Counted from the stretch's first letter, positions 49,253 to 60,700 are shown. The stretch is DNA of 64,000 nucleotides from Pedobacter sp. KBW06 (GCF_003852525.1 NZ_QAJL01000001.1:792983-856982), one strand, 5' to 3'. Program-made: numbers and translations. Notes: a model not told the origin generated them from the letters alone.

Positions 49253-51391
49253 TTACTTATTGATACGATCCGGCATCTTTATTTGTTTGTAATGTTCCAA
49301 TGTTCGCAAAGGTGCCTTATAACCGGCAGGCAATGGCATCTTAGCATAGGTTTGAAAGTACAGCACTGATCCATCCCGCCACCAGGCCGCTTCACGTTGC
49401 TGTTCAGCAAGCAATTGTTTAACCTGTTCAAACCGAACCGGATCGATCTTATGTTCAAGTCTATCCCATTTATCCTGCATTTTTTCAACAGCGCTTACTC
49501 CCGAATAATAGCGATATACCAGTTCTTCCCAAAGATTTCTGTCACTTGCCATCTTGTATTTCCAGGGCACATGATGGAACCAGAGTAACAGTTCAGGGGG
49601 AATCTTATTGATGTCGTTATATTGCGCCCTGACTTCCGGAAAGTACTGTGAAACAGCATCAGAACCCTTATCTGTACGATCTACGCCAATGCCCTCATCA
49701 TCTGCCAGATGATAATCATGCGCATTCCATCCCGTAATTTTATCCCAGGGCCCTGGCCCATAATGTGTCCCCAGATTCATAATGTGGTTTAAACCAAGGG
49801 GCATCATGTAATTTACAGCATGTTCTCTGGAGGCTAACATATATTCTTTTACAGGTGCGACAAAAGACGAATCATTAGTGAATGTCATCTTTAACCAGTC
49901 ATCTGCGATGACTGCCGGACTCAAATCTGGATTCCAGGCCATTCGGCCAAATGCATACCAGTTAGATTGTGCAAAAGGGTGCCCCGTCCAATTTATGTCA
50001 CTGCCGATGTTGGCCACACCCGCAATCCCAGAGCGCTGGTGCTCCTCTAGTTTGCCTTCAACTATTTTAGCAATAGTCGATCCTTTCCCCTTAGAATAAG
50101 TGTCTGCCGATAATGTTTCTTTGAATAAAGGAGCCAGGTAAACCAGATGAGTAGCAAACCCCAAATATTCCTGAGTGATCTGAAACTCCAGCATTAGCTG
50201 TGTTTTTGACATTGCCCCAAATAATGGATGAAAAGGCTCCCTTGGCTGAAAATCGATCGGCCCGTTCTTAGGCTGAATAAAGACATTACTTTTAAAAGCG
50301 CCATCAAATTTTTTAAACTCCTGATAGGCTTGCTTGGCACGGTCCTCTCCTTTAATATTTTCATACACAAAGGCACGCCACATTACTACGCCGTTATGAG
50401 GAGCCAAAGCATCAGCCATCATATTAGCACCTTCAGCATGACTGCGTTTATAATCCTGGGGACCGGGCTGGCCCTCCGAATTCGCCTTTACCAAAAAACC
50501 GCCGAAATCCGGGATGTAACTATAAATCTCATCGGCCTTTCTCTTCCACCATTTAATCACTTCAGGATCTAATGGATCAGCAGTCTTTAATCCTCCTATT
50601 TCAATTGGAGCACTAAAACGTGCCGTCAGATAAATTTTTATACCATAAGGCCTGAACACCTGTGCAAGTGCAGCCGCTTTAATCAGGTAATCTTTGGTTA
50701 AACTCCTGGCACTGGCATTTACGTTATTTATCACCGTACCGTTTATACCTATAGAAGCATTAGCCCGGGCATAGTCAGTATACCTTGGATCCAGATACCC
50801 AGGCAACCGTTGCCAATCCCATAAAGAATATCCAGCATAACCTCTTTCAATTGTTCCATTTAAATTATCCCAGTGGTTAAGCACACGAAGCTGTATTTTG
50901 GGATGATCAACGATAGAGATATTCTGGATAGATTGTCCCGTTTGAATCAAACTCAACAACCTGTAGGATCCATAAAGCACACCTATATCGGTATTGGCAG
51001 CGATTACCAAACAAGACTTCCCATTAATCCGGATAGACTTAATTAAGTATCCTTCATTTCCAACCCTACTTAACTCTGCCAGGCGAAGTTTTGCTATCGT
51101 TGCAGATGTAATTGGTGTGCCCAACAGCAGTGTCCCGTCAGTATTGATGTGCCGTACAGACTTTAAGGATCTGCTAAGCAAGCCCTTTATTCCTATTTGC
51201 AATTCCATTGTTGCAGCTGCAATTGTTTTTGATTCTCCTGCTACATAAATTTGTTTGATAACAGACCTGTATATATTAGTTTTATTTGTGTCATACACTG
51301 GCTTATACCTAAGCCACAAATCATAACCGTTTTCCGCATAGCCGTTCGTTCCGATAAGCATCGCAAACAACATTAAAATTATTCTGTTCAT
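49253..51391 (-). CDS. GH67 alpha-glucuronidase, PUL3
   Basis: A 712-residue enzyme with a signal peptide (ends GYAE). The N-terminal domain (NGYDLWLRYKPV) and barrel match GH67. Catalytic residues by comparison with the Cellvibrio enzyme: acid E306 in VKANSEGQPGP, and the base pair D380 (GPIDFQPREP) and E402 (LMLEFQITQEY). It removes (4-O-methyl-)glucuronic acid from the non-reducing end of oligosaccharides. Its presence points to a glucuronic-acid-bearing substrate. It is 13 bases from the GH105 gene. Confidence 0.93.
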   Translation of the reverse strand: MNRIILMLFAMLIGTNGYAENGYDLWLRYKPVYDTNKTNIYRSVIKQIYVAGESKTIAAATMELQIGIKGLLSRSLKSVRHINTDGTLLLGTPITSATIAKLRLAELSRVGNEGYLIKSIRINGKSCLVIAANTDIGVLYGSYRLLSLIQTGQSIQNISIVDHPKIQLRVLNHWDNLNGTIERGYAGYSLWDWQRLPGYLDPRYTDYARANASIGINGTVINNVNASARSLTKDYLIKAAALAQVFRPYGIKIYLTARFSAPIEIGGLKTADPLDPEVIKWWKRKADEIYSYIPDFGGFLVKANSEGQPGPQDYKRSHAEGANMMADALAPHNGVVMWRAFVYENIKGEDRAKQAYQEFKKFDGAFKSNVFIQPKNGPIDFQPREPFHPLFGAMSKTQLMLEFQITQEYLGFATHLVYLAPLFKETLSADTYSKGKGSTIAKIVEGKLEEHQRSGIAGVANIGSDINWTGHPFAQSNWYAFGRMAWNPDLSPAVIADDWLKMTFTNDSSFVAPVKEYMLASREHAVNYMMPLGLNHIMNLGTHYGPGPWDKITGWNAHDYHLADDEGIGVDRTDKGSDAVSQYFPEVRAQYNDINKIPPELLLWFHHVPWKYKMASDRNLWEELVYRYYSGVSAVEKMQDKWDRLEHKIDPVRFEQVKQLLAEQQREAAWWRDGSVLYFQTYAKMPLPAGYKAPLRTLEHYKQIKMPDRINK

Positions 51392-51404
51392 TTCGTGCTA
51401 TAAT

Positions 51405-52514
51405 TTATTGAAGCAGGGCAAAAACACTCCACAATACGGGTGCCTGCCCATGCATATCTCCCGTAATTCTCTTTCTGTCCAGGTAGTACTGCCTGCTGTT
51501 TTCTTTGTTGGTACCCTGACAAACCTCTCTTACATCACCATTCTTTTCTATGTATTTTGTGAGCGCAATCCATGCTTTGCGGGCTACCGGAGCATACTCC
51601 TTTTCATCCAACCATCCACTTTTCACTCCAGTGATTATAGCGAAAGTAAACATACCTGTTCCAGAGGTTTCCGGCCAGGAAGTAGCATCATCCACCAATT
51701 GCAACCACATTCCCTCTTTTGTCTGGTATTCCTTTAAACTGCGCATCATGGTTTGATAGGCTTTTAAAATTCTGGGCCGATCTTTATTATCCACAGGTAA
51801 GGAGCTCAGCAACTCGGTCATTCCTGCTGCCATCCATCCATTTCCTCTTCCCCAAAAAAAAGGTACATCTGCAGCATGGAAAAATAAACCGTTAGGCCGC
51901 TGTATCGCATCCAGGTAAACAACCATTTCTGCGGCTGCCCTGTCGATGTACTTCTTCTCGCCAGTAGCCCTGTAGGCCTGTGCCTGGATATTCGTGATCA
52001 TATACATGTCATCGATCCACATTCTTGTCTGCCAGGTTAGCCCCTTATCGAGCAAAGCCTGGTACTCCGGTTTCGCATTTGTAGGCATGGTCCATTGCTG
52101 GTCGGCAAACCATTTGCCCATATCCCTATAAACCGGGTTTTTAGTCTGCATAAATAGTTCAAGTGGCAATGAACCAAAAACGTTAGGGTCCACATGATCT
52201 GGTCTGGGCTGCAGATTTTTCTTTTCATACAATAAAGGTCTTAACCTTAGGTCCAGCTCGTTTAACAGATCCTTATTTTTAGTTATCTCTGCAAACTTTA
52301 ATGCACCATACCAGGCACATACCTCTGAATAAGTAATAGACCCCGGAGGGCCGGGCATACCGAAATTGGTATGCGGTGTTTCAATAAAATGCCGGGTAAG
52401 CAAATTCCCAATCTCTTTGGGATCGCTGCCTTTCGGCCAGTTTTTGAAATCTTTTATTTGTGCTTTTGCAGTGCAAAAACTTAACACCGCAAACAGTATA
52501 ACATATCTTTTCAT
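51405..52514 (-). CDS. GH105 unsaturated glycuronyl hydrolase, PUL3
   Basis: About 369 residues from MKRYVILFAVLSFC; the open frame can also begin at a TTG six codons earlier, abutting the GH97 stop. Signal peptide ends TAKAQ. The (alpha/alpha)6 barrel has the catalytic Asp in MWIDDMYMI, and GRGNGWMAAGMTELL is a family motif of YteR/YesR-like enzymes. It removes the unsaturated uronic acid left by polysaccharide lyases. No lyase is encoded in the window, so its substrate must come from another enzyme or the GH28-like partner. Confidence 0.92.
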   Translation of the reverse strand: MKRYVILFAVLSFCTAKAQIKDFKNWPKGSDPKEIGNLLTRHFIETPHTNFGMPGPPGSITYSEVCAWYGALKFAEITKNKDLLNELDLRLRPLLYEKKNLQPRPDHVDPNVFGSLPLELFMQTKNPVYRDMGKWFADQQWTMPTNAKPEYQALLDKGLTWQTRMWIDDMYMITNIQAQAYRATGEKKYIDRAAAEMVVYLDAIQRPNGLFFHAADVPFFWGRGNGWMAAGMTELLSSLPVDNKDRPRILKAYQTMMRSLKEYQTKEGMWLQLVDDATSWPETSGTGMFTFAIITGVKSGWLDEKEYAPVARKAWIALTKYIEKNGDVREVCQGTNKENSRQYYLDRKRITGDMHGQAPVLWSVFALLQ

Positions 52515-52532
52515 AGGATAAGAACTCAGCAA

Positions 52533-54473
52533 TTAAAGTTTAATTAATCTGGCCACATATCCACCGCCCGAAGCCAGTTTGATATGTAATGGTGTATCGC
52601 GGTTAACCTTAAGGGTTTCCATTTTAAAATCCTTCGCGTTATTGTTGGCATTTACTCCATCTTTCCAGACTTGCATTTGATATTCCCCCTGCGACAAAAA
52701 AGCAAGCGAAAGCTCAAATTCTCTTTCTGTCCAGTCCGTCATTGAGCCTAAATACCAGTCGCCATTGGCCGCCTGCCTGGCCATTGTCACGTATTCGCCC
52801 ACTTTTCCATTCAATGCCACTGTTTTTGCCCATACGGATGGAACAGCTTTGATGAATTCCATAGACTGTGACTCTTTAAGATAATGGGTAGGAATATCAC
52901 ATAACATCTGTAAAGGGCTTTCATAAATCACATACATGGCCATCTGGTTACAGCGGGTACCCAGGGTCATAGGTTCTGCCGGAGCTGCAGCCCATTCTTT
53001 TTTATGCACATTCCGCATACCTCCCGGAGTAAAATCCATTGGTCCGGCCGCCATCCGGGTAAAGGGAAGTGTAGCGGTGTGTGAAGGCGTTATAGATCCG
53101 GCAAATTTGCTGATCTCATTGCCCAGCACGCCTTCGGAAGTCATGATGTTCGGATAGGTGCGCAACCAGCCTGTAGGCTTATAGGCGCCATGAAAGTCGA
53201 CCAATAGTTTTCTCTTTGCAGCTGCGAGCGCAACTTTCTCATAATAGTTCACCATTTCCTGGTCATCGCGCTGCATGAAATCTACCTTGATACCCTTGAT
53301 GCCCCATTTCTGAAACTGGTCAAGGGCCATGTCCAGCTGTTTGTCCAGTACAAGCCAGCTTGACCATAACAGCAGGTCAACATTTTTACTTTTTGCGTAA
53401 CCCGCAAGTTCAGCCACGTCGATACCCGGTGATTGTTTCATCAAGTCTCGGGTATCACACCAGCCCTCATCCAGCAAAACGTATTCAATTCCATATTTTG
53501 AAGCTACATCTATATAATATTTATAGGTATCATTATTGATCCCCGCTTTAAAATCTACTTCATAAACATTGTTATAGTGCCACCAGTCCCACTGTACCTT
53601 ACCCGGTTTTACCCAACTAAAATCACCCTTAGATGGCCTGCCCAAAAGATAGGGCATTTGATTGACAAGAATATCCTTATCTTCTCTTGCCACCATGATC
53701 ACTCTCCAGGGAAAACTCTGCTCTCCATTCGCTTTGGCCAGGTAATCTTCTCGTTGCTTTACCTGCTCATCACGATCGCTGGTGATGGCTTTTACTTTGG
53801 GATAAGCAGGAAAAACACCACGTACACCGCCTTTTCCTGTCCCTCTTAACCACATACCGGCATAGTTGAACAGATCTGACTCGGTAAGCAACAGTTTTAC
53901 ATCTCCTACCTGGAACAAGGCAGGCAAACTGGCTAGCTTCTTGTCGTCCAGCTGATTCAGGGTATAGTTTTTATATTCACGCTCATTGTGTGAAAAGAAC
54001 TGCTCTTCCTGCGGGTACCAGGCCTTGCCAGAGCCTTTAAAATTGAACCTTGCGGTTTCAGACTTTACTAAAAAATCCCCTTTGAGTTTACTCAGCCATC
54101 TCCATGATACCCCATTATCAAAGGCTTTCCATTCCAGGGCAAGGCCGTTGTTAAAATCAAGGCGTAGCAGGTTGTAAACATCAGCCACATCCTTACTCTT
54201 TTGCCAAACCACCGGATGCAAAACGGCATTGTGCTTTGTAGTACTAGTTTTGGCAACTTTCCATTTGTTTTTACCGTCCACCTCTAAGGCAATGGCAGAA
54301 GACGAAATGAGTTCTTTCTGGTCTACTTTTACCGTATAATACACACTGTCGGATACCGAAAGTGTAACTTCAATTTTATGGTCTGGTGAATGGAGCAGAT
54401 ATTTCTTTTGTGCCTGCAGACCTGTAGCATACAAGAAAAGCGGTGATAGAATTAATAATTTGATAAATTTCAT
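52533..54473 (-). CDS. GH97 glycoside hydrolase, probably alpha-galactosidase type, PUL3
   Basis: A 646-residue enzyme with a signal peptide (ends LQAQ). The N-terminal beta-sandwich (SPDHKIEVTLSVSD) and barrel fit GH97. The segment GIKVDFMQRDDQEMVNYY carries an Asp in the nucleophile position used by retaining alpha-galactosidases of the family, which the inverting SusB-type alpha-glucosidases lack. SEGVLGNE holds a further acidic pair. It is 13 bases after the GH28-like gene. Confidence 0.92.
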   Translation of the reverse strand: MKFIKLLILSPLFLYATGLQAQKKYLLHSPDHKIEVTLSVSDSVYYTVKVDQKELISSSAIALEVDGKNKWKVAKTSTTKHNAVLHPVVWQKSKDVADVYNLLRLDFNNGLALEWKAFDNGVSWRWLSKLKGDFLVKSETARFNFKGSGKAWYPQEEQFFSHNEREYKNYTLNQLDDKKLASLPALFQVGDVKLLLTESDLFNYAGMWLRGTGKGGVRGVFPAYPKVKAITSDRDEQVKQREDYLAKANGEQSFPWRVIMVAREDKDILVNQMPYLLGRPSKGDFSWVKPGKVQWDWWHYNNVYEVDFKAGINNDTYKYYIDVASKYGIEYVLLDEGWCDTRDLMKQSPGIDVAELAGYAKSKNVDLLLWSSWLVLDKQLDMALDQFQKWGIKGIKVDFMQRDDQEMVNYYEKVALAAAKRKLLVDFHGAYKPTGWLRTYPNIMTSEGVLGNEISKFAGSITPSHTATLPFTRMAAGPMDFTPGGMRNVHKKEWAAAPAEPMTLGTRCNQMAMYVIYESPLQMLCDIPTHYLKESQSMEFIKAVPSVWAKTVALNGKVGEYVTMARQAANGDWYLGSMTDWTEREFELSLAFLSQGEYQMQVWKDGVNANNNAKDFKMETLKVNRDTPLHIKLASGGGYVARLIKL

Positions 54474-54486
54474 TTGTATTAGTTTT

Positions 54487-56085
54487 TTATTTTTTGATTT
54501 GTATGTGGTTCGTATTAATGGTATCGGTCATTTTAATTTGCTGTAAGGTGCTTGCGGGCCCTACCATCCCCGGCATCACAATATTTTCGAACCTCAGATT
54601 TGTGACAGGAGTTGCGGCACTTATCCCTTTGATTTTACCAGGCGATTTTCCTGCGTCTCTAACCAGTACGTTTTTAACAAGGACATCAGAAATTGGCCCA
54701 CTTCCTTTTTTATCTCCATTCTGCATAAAGAAGATAGCCCAGGTACGATGGTCATCGTTCTGATAGGACAATCGTTCAATGTCTATCCCATCAAACAATA
54801 CATTTTTCACGGAGGCCGTTCCCCATTTATGATGAATGCCGATACCCACTGCAGCATCGTAAACTACACAGTCTTTAAATACGATATTCCGCTGGTCCTG
54901 CATAACCCCCTGCCCGATTTTATAACCATAGCAGTAAGTCCATGAAATGCAATCTTCAAATACCACACCGTCCTGAACCATAGGTTTTCCAGGCCAGTTG
55001 CGACATAAATCTGTATCCTGTGTCCAGGTCTTTGTAGAGAAAGGGTCGTCGAGTGCGATACCGATAGCATGTTTTACCAATACATTCTGTGACTCTATGA
55101 CATCAATGCCATCATTTTCACCCATATCAAACCGGTTGAAAATTTTAAAGTTCTGAAACACCAGGTTTTTAGAGCGTGTCGGAATGATTGCCCAGGCACC
55201 GGATTCCCTGATTACCGGCCCATTAAGTTCAAACCTTTCGGTATGCATAATGGCCAGGATATGGGCCCCAAGGTTATTTTTTTCTGTTGCATACTTTCCA
55301 TTCCCGTCCAGAGTTCCCCGTCCGTATATTTTGATATCGTGTGTACCGCTGTCTGTGGCAATCCACCAGGTGATGTTCCTGTTTTGTGAGGCCTTGCGGG
55401 CACTGATCTTAAAGTCCTTTTCCTGTCCGCTGAACAATAACACCGCTCCGCCTTCCAGGTAAAGGCTCGTCTTACTTTTCAATTTTAGATTTCTAACCGG
55501 GTACACCCCTGCCGGAACGTAGACAATGCCTTCCCCACCTTTATATTCAGCTGCATCATCGATGGCTTTTTGAATAGCTCCAGTAGCAAGACGCCGACCT
55601 GAACTAAGGGCACCGTAAGGTTGATCAGTAATGTTAAAAATTCCAGATCCTGAAGGAGATGGCTTATCCCATTCTTCCGCATCCGCCGCAATAACCAATT
55701 CCCTGAACCGATTTATCTTAACAATAAGATACTCATCCTTATGAAGGGTAAATCTGAGCATGTTACCAGTATGTGTGCCCCGAACTGCGATTTTTTTAGG
55801 GCTGATTTGAAAATCAGATACCTGCTCACCATTTTTCAGGGTAATCGTAAATTCAGCCGTTCCTGTGCTCATCGACAGCTGAGCATAGTCATACTTTTTA
55901 TTATACCCGATTACAGGTACCAAAACTCCATTTACCCGAAGTTCAAAAATGGTTGATGTCTTGTAGATAGGAGGAACCGGATAACTAAAGATCTTTGCCG
56001 TACCTGGAGGTACAGCAAAGATTTGAAAAGAGGAAATCATGGCAAACAGTACCATGAAAATCCTACTGTATAATTTAAAATTCAT
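54487..56085 (-). CDS. GH28-like right-handed beta-helix hydrolase, PUL3
   Basis: A 532-residue exported protein. It begins with a signal peptide and an N-terminal beta domain; the beta-helix runs from GIVYVPAGVYPVRNLKLKS. The active-site region reads GENDGIDVIES, then GIALDDPF, then GIGIHHKW. This parallels the NTD, DD and HG motifs of GH28 polygalacturonases with changes (ND for NT, HH for HG), so specificity may differ. It is the first enzyme gene after susD, 9 bases away. Alternative: a related helix family such as a lyase-like or GH49-like enzyme. Confidence 0.82.
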   Translation of the reverse strand: MNFKLYSRIFMVLFAMISSFQIFAVPPGTAKIFSYPVPPIYKTSTIFELRVNGVLVPVIGYNKKYDYAQLSMSTGTAEFTITLKNGEQVSDFQISPKKIAVRGTHTGNMLRFTLHKDEYLIVKINRFRELVIAADAEEWDKPSPSGSGIFNITDQPYGALSSGRRLATGAIQKAIDDAAEYKGGEGIVYVPAGVYPVRNLKLKSKTSLYLEGGAVLLFSGQEKDFKISARKASQNRNITWWIATDSGTHDIKIYGRGTLDGNGKYATEKNNLGAHILAIMHTERFELNGPVIRESGAWAIIPTRSKNLVFQNFKIFNRFDMGENDGIDVIESQNVLVKHAIGIALDDPFSTKTWTQDTDLCRNWPGKPMVQDGVVFEDCISWTYCYGYKIGQGVMQDQRNIVFKDCVVYDAAVGIGIHHKWGTASVKNVLFDGIDIERLSYQNDDHRTWAIFFMQNGDKKGSGPISDVLVKNVLVRDAGKSPGKIKGISAATPVTNLRFENIVMPGMVGPASTLQQIKMTDTINTNHIQIKK

Positions 56086-56094
56086 ATTGCCGTT

Positions 56095-57783
56095 TTAAAA
56101 CCAACCCTTATTCTGCGGATAAGGTGTCCCTGTTGTGACTGCATTGATCTGAGAAAGAGGGATTGGTCTCAATACATGAAAATCCTGAATGTTCTTTTTG
56201 GCTTCATAATCGTCATACGCCTTTACCCTTTCTACCAGTTTACCTGTTCTGACCAGATCAAACCACCGCATATTTTCAGCACATAATTCACGCGTACGTT
56301 CATCAAGAATAAAGTCAATGTTCACAGTGCCCGCAGAGATTTCCATCTGTGACTGCTTGCCGGTGGCAGCAGCTCTTCTGCGTACTTCATTGATATAACC
56401 AACTGCAACATCTGGCTGAGACAGTTTAAGTGCCGCTTCCGCAGCGATCAGATATGTTTCTGCCAAACGAAAAACGATAATGGGTCTGTGCGAATTCTCA
56501 TTAGGTACTAAACGGTTTGGATCAAGATATTTGGTCATGGTCGGAAATATCCTGTTGTCTGTATAGTTTTCCGGCGTAAAAACATAGTACTTTTTTGCCC
56601 TTATCTCTTCAATGCTCATGTTATAGCCAGGATAAACCAATGCAGTATCGCCTATATTCACTTTAGGGAGGTTTACATTATAAGTAACCCCGTTAACTTT
56701 AACAGCATAAGTACCGGTACCTGTTTGGTTGAGTGCTTTAGTTGCCTTCCAGACTGATTGAAATGTTTTGTAGTAACGGGTATCGTTAACCTTATCAGCA
56801 AATGCAGTCTCAAATACCCATTTCGTAGCCCTGAACCAGGCAAAAGACCTCCCGTCATTTAAGTTCCGCTCGCCCAGATAAGCGTCATACGGATTAACAT
56901 ATAAATGGTTCCAGGTATGGCCACCTCCAAAGGTCAGGTCACGGGAATACTGGACGTTGAACAAAACTTCCTGTTTACTTTCATTTCCCGGCTTAAACAC
57001 ATCTGCGAAATCAGGCATTAAGCCGATACCTAGTGCAGCCTTCTGATCAATCAGCCCTTTGGCCATATCAAAAGCATCCTTAAAATCAGAGGGCACCGCC
57101 GCATCCGAGTACCCTCTGGTAAGGTAGACCTTAGCCAGCAGGTGTTTGGCCGCAGCAATTGAAGCCCTTCCGTTTGGCAAAGCATTCAATTGCGGACTAG
57201 GTGAGAGATCTGTAATACAAGCCTTAAGGTCCGAAATGATAAAATTGTATACATCAGCTTTGCTATCCCTGGAAGCCGATGTTTGAGGACTATTTGAAAA
57301 GTTCTTATTCAAAGTCACATCACCAAACAGTTGTACGAGCGTAAAGTAATAAAAGGCTCTTAAGTACTTGGCTTCAGCAATTTTCTGCAATTTTACTGCT
57401 TCTGTAACCCCCGTTAAGTTTGCACCAAAATCCACAAGTCCATTGCAGGTATTGATCCATTTATAGCAATTATCCCAAGTGGAAGCCGAAAATTCATTAG
57501 CTGTATTATAAGATGTGTTATAATTGGCCACATTGGTGGTACGGTTACCATTGGCGATCCTGATTTCATCAGTACCGATATTGGTAAATGCTTCCAAGCC
57601 TTCTTCAGGACCGTATAAAGTACGTAAACCTCCGTAAGCGGCATTCAAACCACTTTCAATACCTTGAGGGGTGGAGAAAAAATCCTCAGTTAATTTGGAA
57701 TGATTTTCTTCAATCAATTCCTTTTTACAACCAGTAGCTGCCATTACAAGTAGTAATGATAACATGTATATTGTCTTTTTCAT
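56095..57783 (-). CDS. SusD/RagB-family glycan-binding lipoprotein, PUL3
   Basis: A 562-residue lipoprotein (AATGC, Cys19). It belongs to a different branch than the other two SusDs: LTEDFFSTPQGIESGLNAAYGGLR at the start, AKYLRAFYYFTLVQLFGDV, and LDERTRELCAENMRWFDLVRTGKL near the end. It binds glycan over the SusC encoded 12 bases upstream. Confidence 0.95.
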   Translation of the reverse strand: MKKTIYMLSLLLVMAATGCKKELIEENHSKLTEDFFSTPQGIESGLNAAYGGLRTLYGPEEGLEAFTNIGTDEIRIANGNRTTNVANYNTSYNTANEFSASTWDNCYKWINTCNGLVDFGANLTGVTEAVKLQKIAEAKYLRAFYYFTLVQLFGDVTLNKNFSNSPQTSASRDSKADVYNFIISDLKACITDLSPSPQLNALPNGRASIAAAKHLLAKVYLTRGYSDAAVPSDFKDAFDMAKGLIDQKAALGIGLMPDFADVFKPGNESKQEVLFNVQYSRDLTFGGGHTWNHLYVNPYDAYLGERNLNDGRSFAWFRATKWVFETAFADKVNDTRYYKTFQSVWKATKALNQTGTGTYAVKVNGVTYNVNLPKVNIGDTALVYPGYNMSIEEIRAKKYYVFTPENYTDNRIFPTMTKYLDPNRLVPNENSHRPIIVFRLAETYLIAAEAALKLSQPDVAVGYINEVRRRAAATGKQSQMEISAGTVNIDFILDERTRELCAENMRWFDLVRTGKLVERVKAYDDYEAKKNIQDFHVLRPIPLSQINAVTTGTPYPQNKGWF

Positions 57784-57795
57784 GGCTAATCTGTA

Positions 57796-60700
57796 TTAAA
57801 ATGAAACATTAAGACCAAACAGCATTGACCATAGAGATGGAGTAATCTCATCTATATTTCTGTTGGTTTCCGGATCCAGTCCTTTTGCGTCCCTCATATA
57901 AGGAGAGAAAAACGTAAAGGGATTAGAGGCAGTCGCATAAATCCGGGCTGACTTAGCACCCACAGTTTTCAGTGCTTTTCCCGAAAAAGTATACCCCAGA
58001 GTCATGGTCCTTATTTTTAAATATGAAGCATCAAATAAATCTAGAGTTGATTTATAGACTGGATTTTGCAGCGTTGAATTAGGCTTTGGCCAGTAATTCA
58101 CTGGATTATCAGGAATCCAATAATCTACATCTAAATTATTATATCCTGCCTGGAATGTATTAGACCACCCACCATGGATACCAGACTTTAATTTGCCACC
58201 ATATTTAAAATAGGCTACAAAAGAGAAATCAAAGTTCTTATAGGTAAACCGGTTTGTCATTCCGCCTTCCAGTTTTGGCTGTCTGGATCCTAAAATGACA
58301 CGATCGTCTGCTGTAATTTTGTTATCGCCTGTAACATCGGCTACTTTCACTGTACCTACAAGTGAATTTGACCCTGTCAGGTACGCAGTTTCACTTGCTG
58401 CCAGACCGTATTTAATAGCCAGGGCAATATCTTCGGGTGTATTTTGCCATAATCCTACTCGCTGATAATCAAAAAAGACCCCATTTGGCGAACCCACAAA
58501 CCAAGAATTAGCCAAATCTCTTGTCACCCCAGAAGCCAGCTTTGAGATTTTATTTCTATTAAAAAATACATTTAGATCTGTTGTCCATTTAAAGCTATTT
58601 GGATTGGAACCTTCGAAATTAATAGTACTCAGGTTAAACTCCATTCCGTTATTTTCAGTATTTCCGATATTGTTCCTAATCCTGTTGTAACCAGAAGTTC
58701 TTGGCAGAGTTTGATATAGAAGGATATCGCTGGTTTTCTGCTGATAGTATTCGACCGAACCGGTAATTCTGTTATTGAACAGTCCATAATCAAGACCAAG
58801 GTTTAGCGTACTGGTGTATTCCCAGCCCAAAGTGATGTTAGCTGGAGCATCGGGGTTTGGATAAGTACCCTGCACATTCGTTCCCCCATAATTGTAATAA
58901 ATCCCAGTCAGACCGCCAAGGGTCTCATAGGAGCCAATAGCCTGGTTCCCAATCCTTCCGTAACTACCTCGAAGTTTAAGCGCTGAAATGGTCTTGTTCT
59001 TTTGCAGGAAACTTTCATTTTTAATGTTCCATCCTACTGCAGCAGAAGGGAAAGAATGCCATTTATTACCATCTGCCAACCGTGAAGAACCATCGGCGCG
59101 TAAAGTTGCAGTTAACAGGTATTTATTTTTGTAGGTATAATTTAAACGGCCCATATAAGACAATATGGAAGCCTTATTAAAATCCCCCGAACTTGTTACA
59201 CTTGAAGCATACCTTGGATTGTAATACTGTATATAATCGGCAAGCACGTCACGGTAGCTCACATCATTTACTTCAGTGCGTGTTTTCTGCAAACTGAACA
59301 AGCCTGTAAAATTAAGCGCATGATCTTCCGCAATGGTTTTATCGTAGGTAAGGATATTCTCTACCGTGTAATTGTAACCGGTAGCGGTTCTGTTGTATCC
59401 ATAGTTTTGGGTTCCAAGCTGTTTTGTAGTGTTACTTCCGTAAAATTTACCTTGTGTTTCCGGGCTGAGCTCAATCCCTGCATTCAATTTATACTTAAGC
59501 CCATTTGTGAAGTCAGCCTCAAGATAAGCGGTTGTGAAAGTATTTAAGCGTTTCACATCGTCAACCAGGTTACCTGGTTTAAAATCGGAAAGCGGATTCC
59601 AGACGTTCATGTTACTCCCAGGCAAAAATGTAGACAATGTTCCGTCAGGCAAGTATGGCGTAGAAAAAGGACTGGCCTGTAAAAACTGACTTACCGGACT
59701 AAGGTTGATCCCTTTGGTGAGGTTATAACTATTCAATGAACTCAGGCCAACTTTAATGTAATTACCCAATTTATGATCTATACTCAGTTTGACACTGTAG
59801 CGGTCCATCCCCTGTCCGGGATAAATGCCACCGGCTGTATAATAACCTACCGATACATCGTATTGCGTCGCGTCAGTACCTCCGGAAACACCAATTTGGT
59901 GATTTGTTAACAAGGCGGTCTTATACAACAAGTCCTGCCAGTTGGTATTCATTCCGGCTTTGTATAAATTGTATTCCGTCTTATCTGAAAAAATTGTCTT
60001 GGTCGGTTCATCGGACGTTAATGAAGGATCATCGATTCCTGTATACGTATTGGGTGCAGAACCATTGATTCTCGCCCACTTCCTAAACAAAAGGAACTGT
60101 TCTGCATCCATCACGTCATATTCACCTAAGGTTTTATTGAAACCAACATAACCATTATAATTCACTACAGGCTTACCGTTTTTTCCTCTTCTGGTATTGA
60201 TCAGTATCACCCCGTTTGCGCCTCTGGATCCGTAGATAGCTGTAGATGACGCATCTTTTAGGATGGTAGCACTAACAACATCATCCTGACTGATGTCGTT
60301 TAGGTTTCCGTTGAAAGGAATTCCATCCAAAATGATCAAAGGATCATTTCCTGCGCCTAAAGACCTTTCCCCACGGATCCGAATAGAAGGAGGTGATCCG
60401 GGATGACTATTTCCCCCTGATTTTAAAACAGATACACCGGGCGCACTGCCTTGCAACGCAGAAGCGACATTTCCTGCTGGAATTTCCCTGATCCTTTTTT
60501 CATCTACTGTTGAAATAGCGCCTGTTAAATCTGACCTCTTTCTTGTACCGTAACCCACAACAACCAGCTCAGCGAGCTCCTGTTCACTTTGTTTTAGCGT
60601 AATATCAATAGTTGTCCTACCTTGAACTGTAACTTCCTGGCTTGAAAACCCGATATAGGAAACGACCAACACTGCATTTTCAACCGTTCTGATTGAAAAA

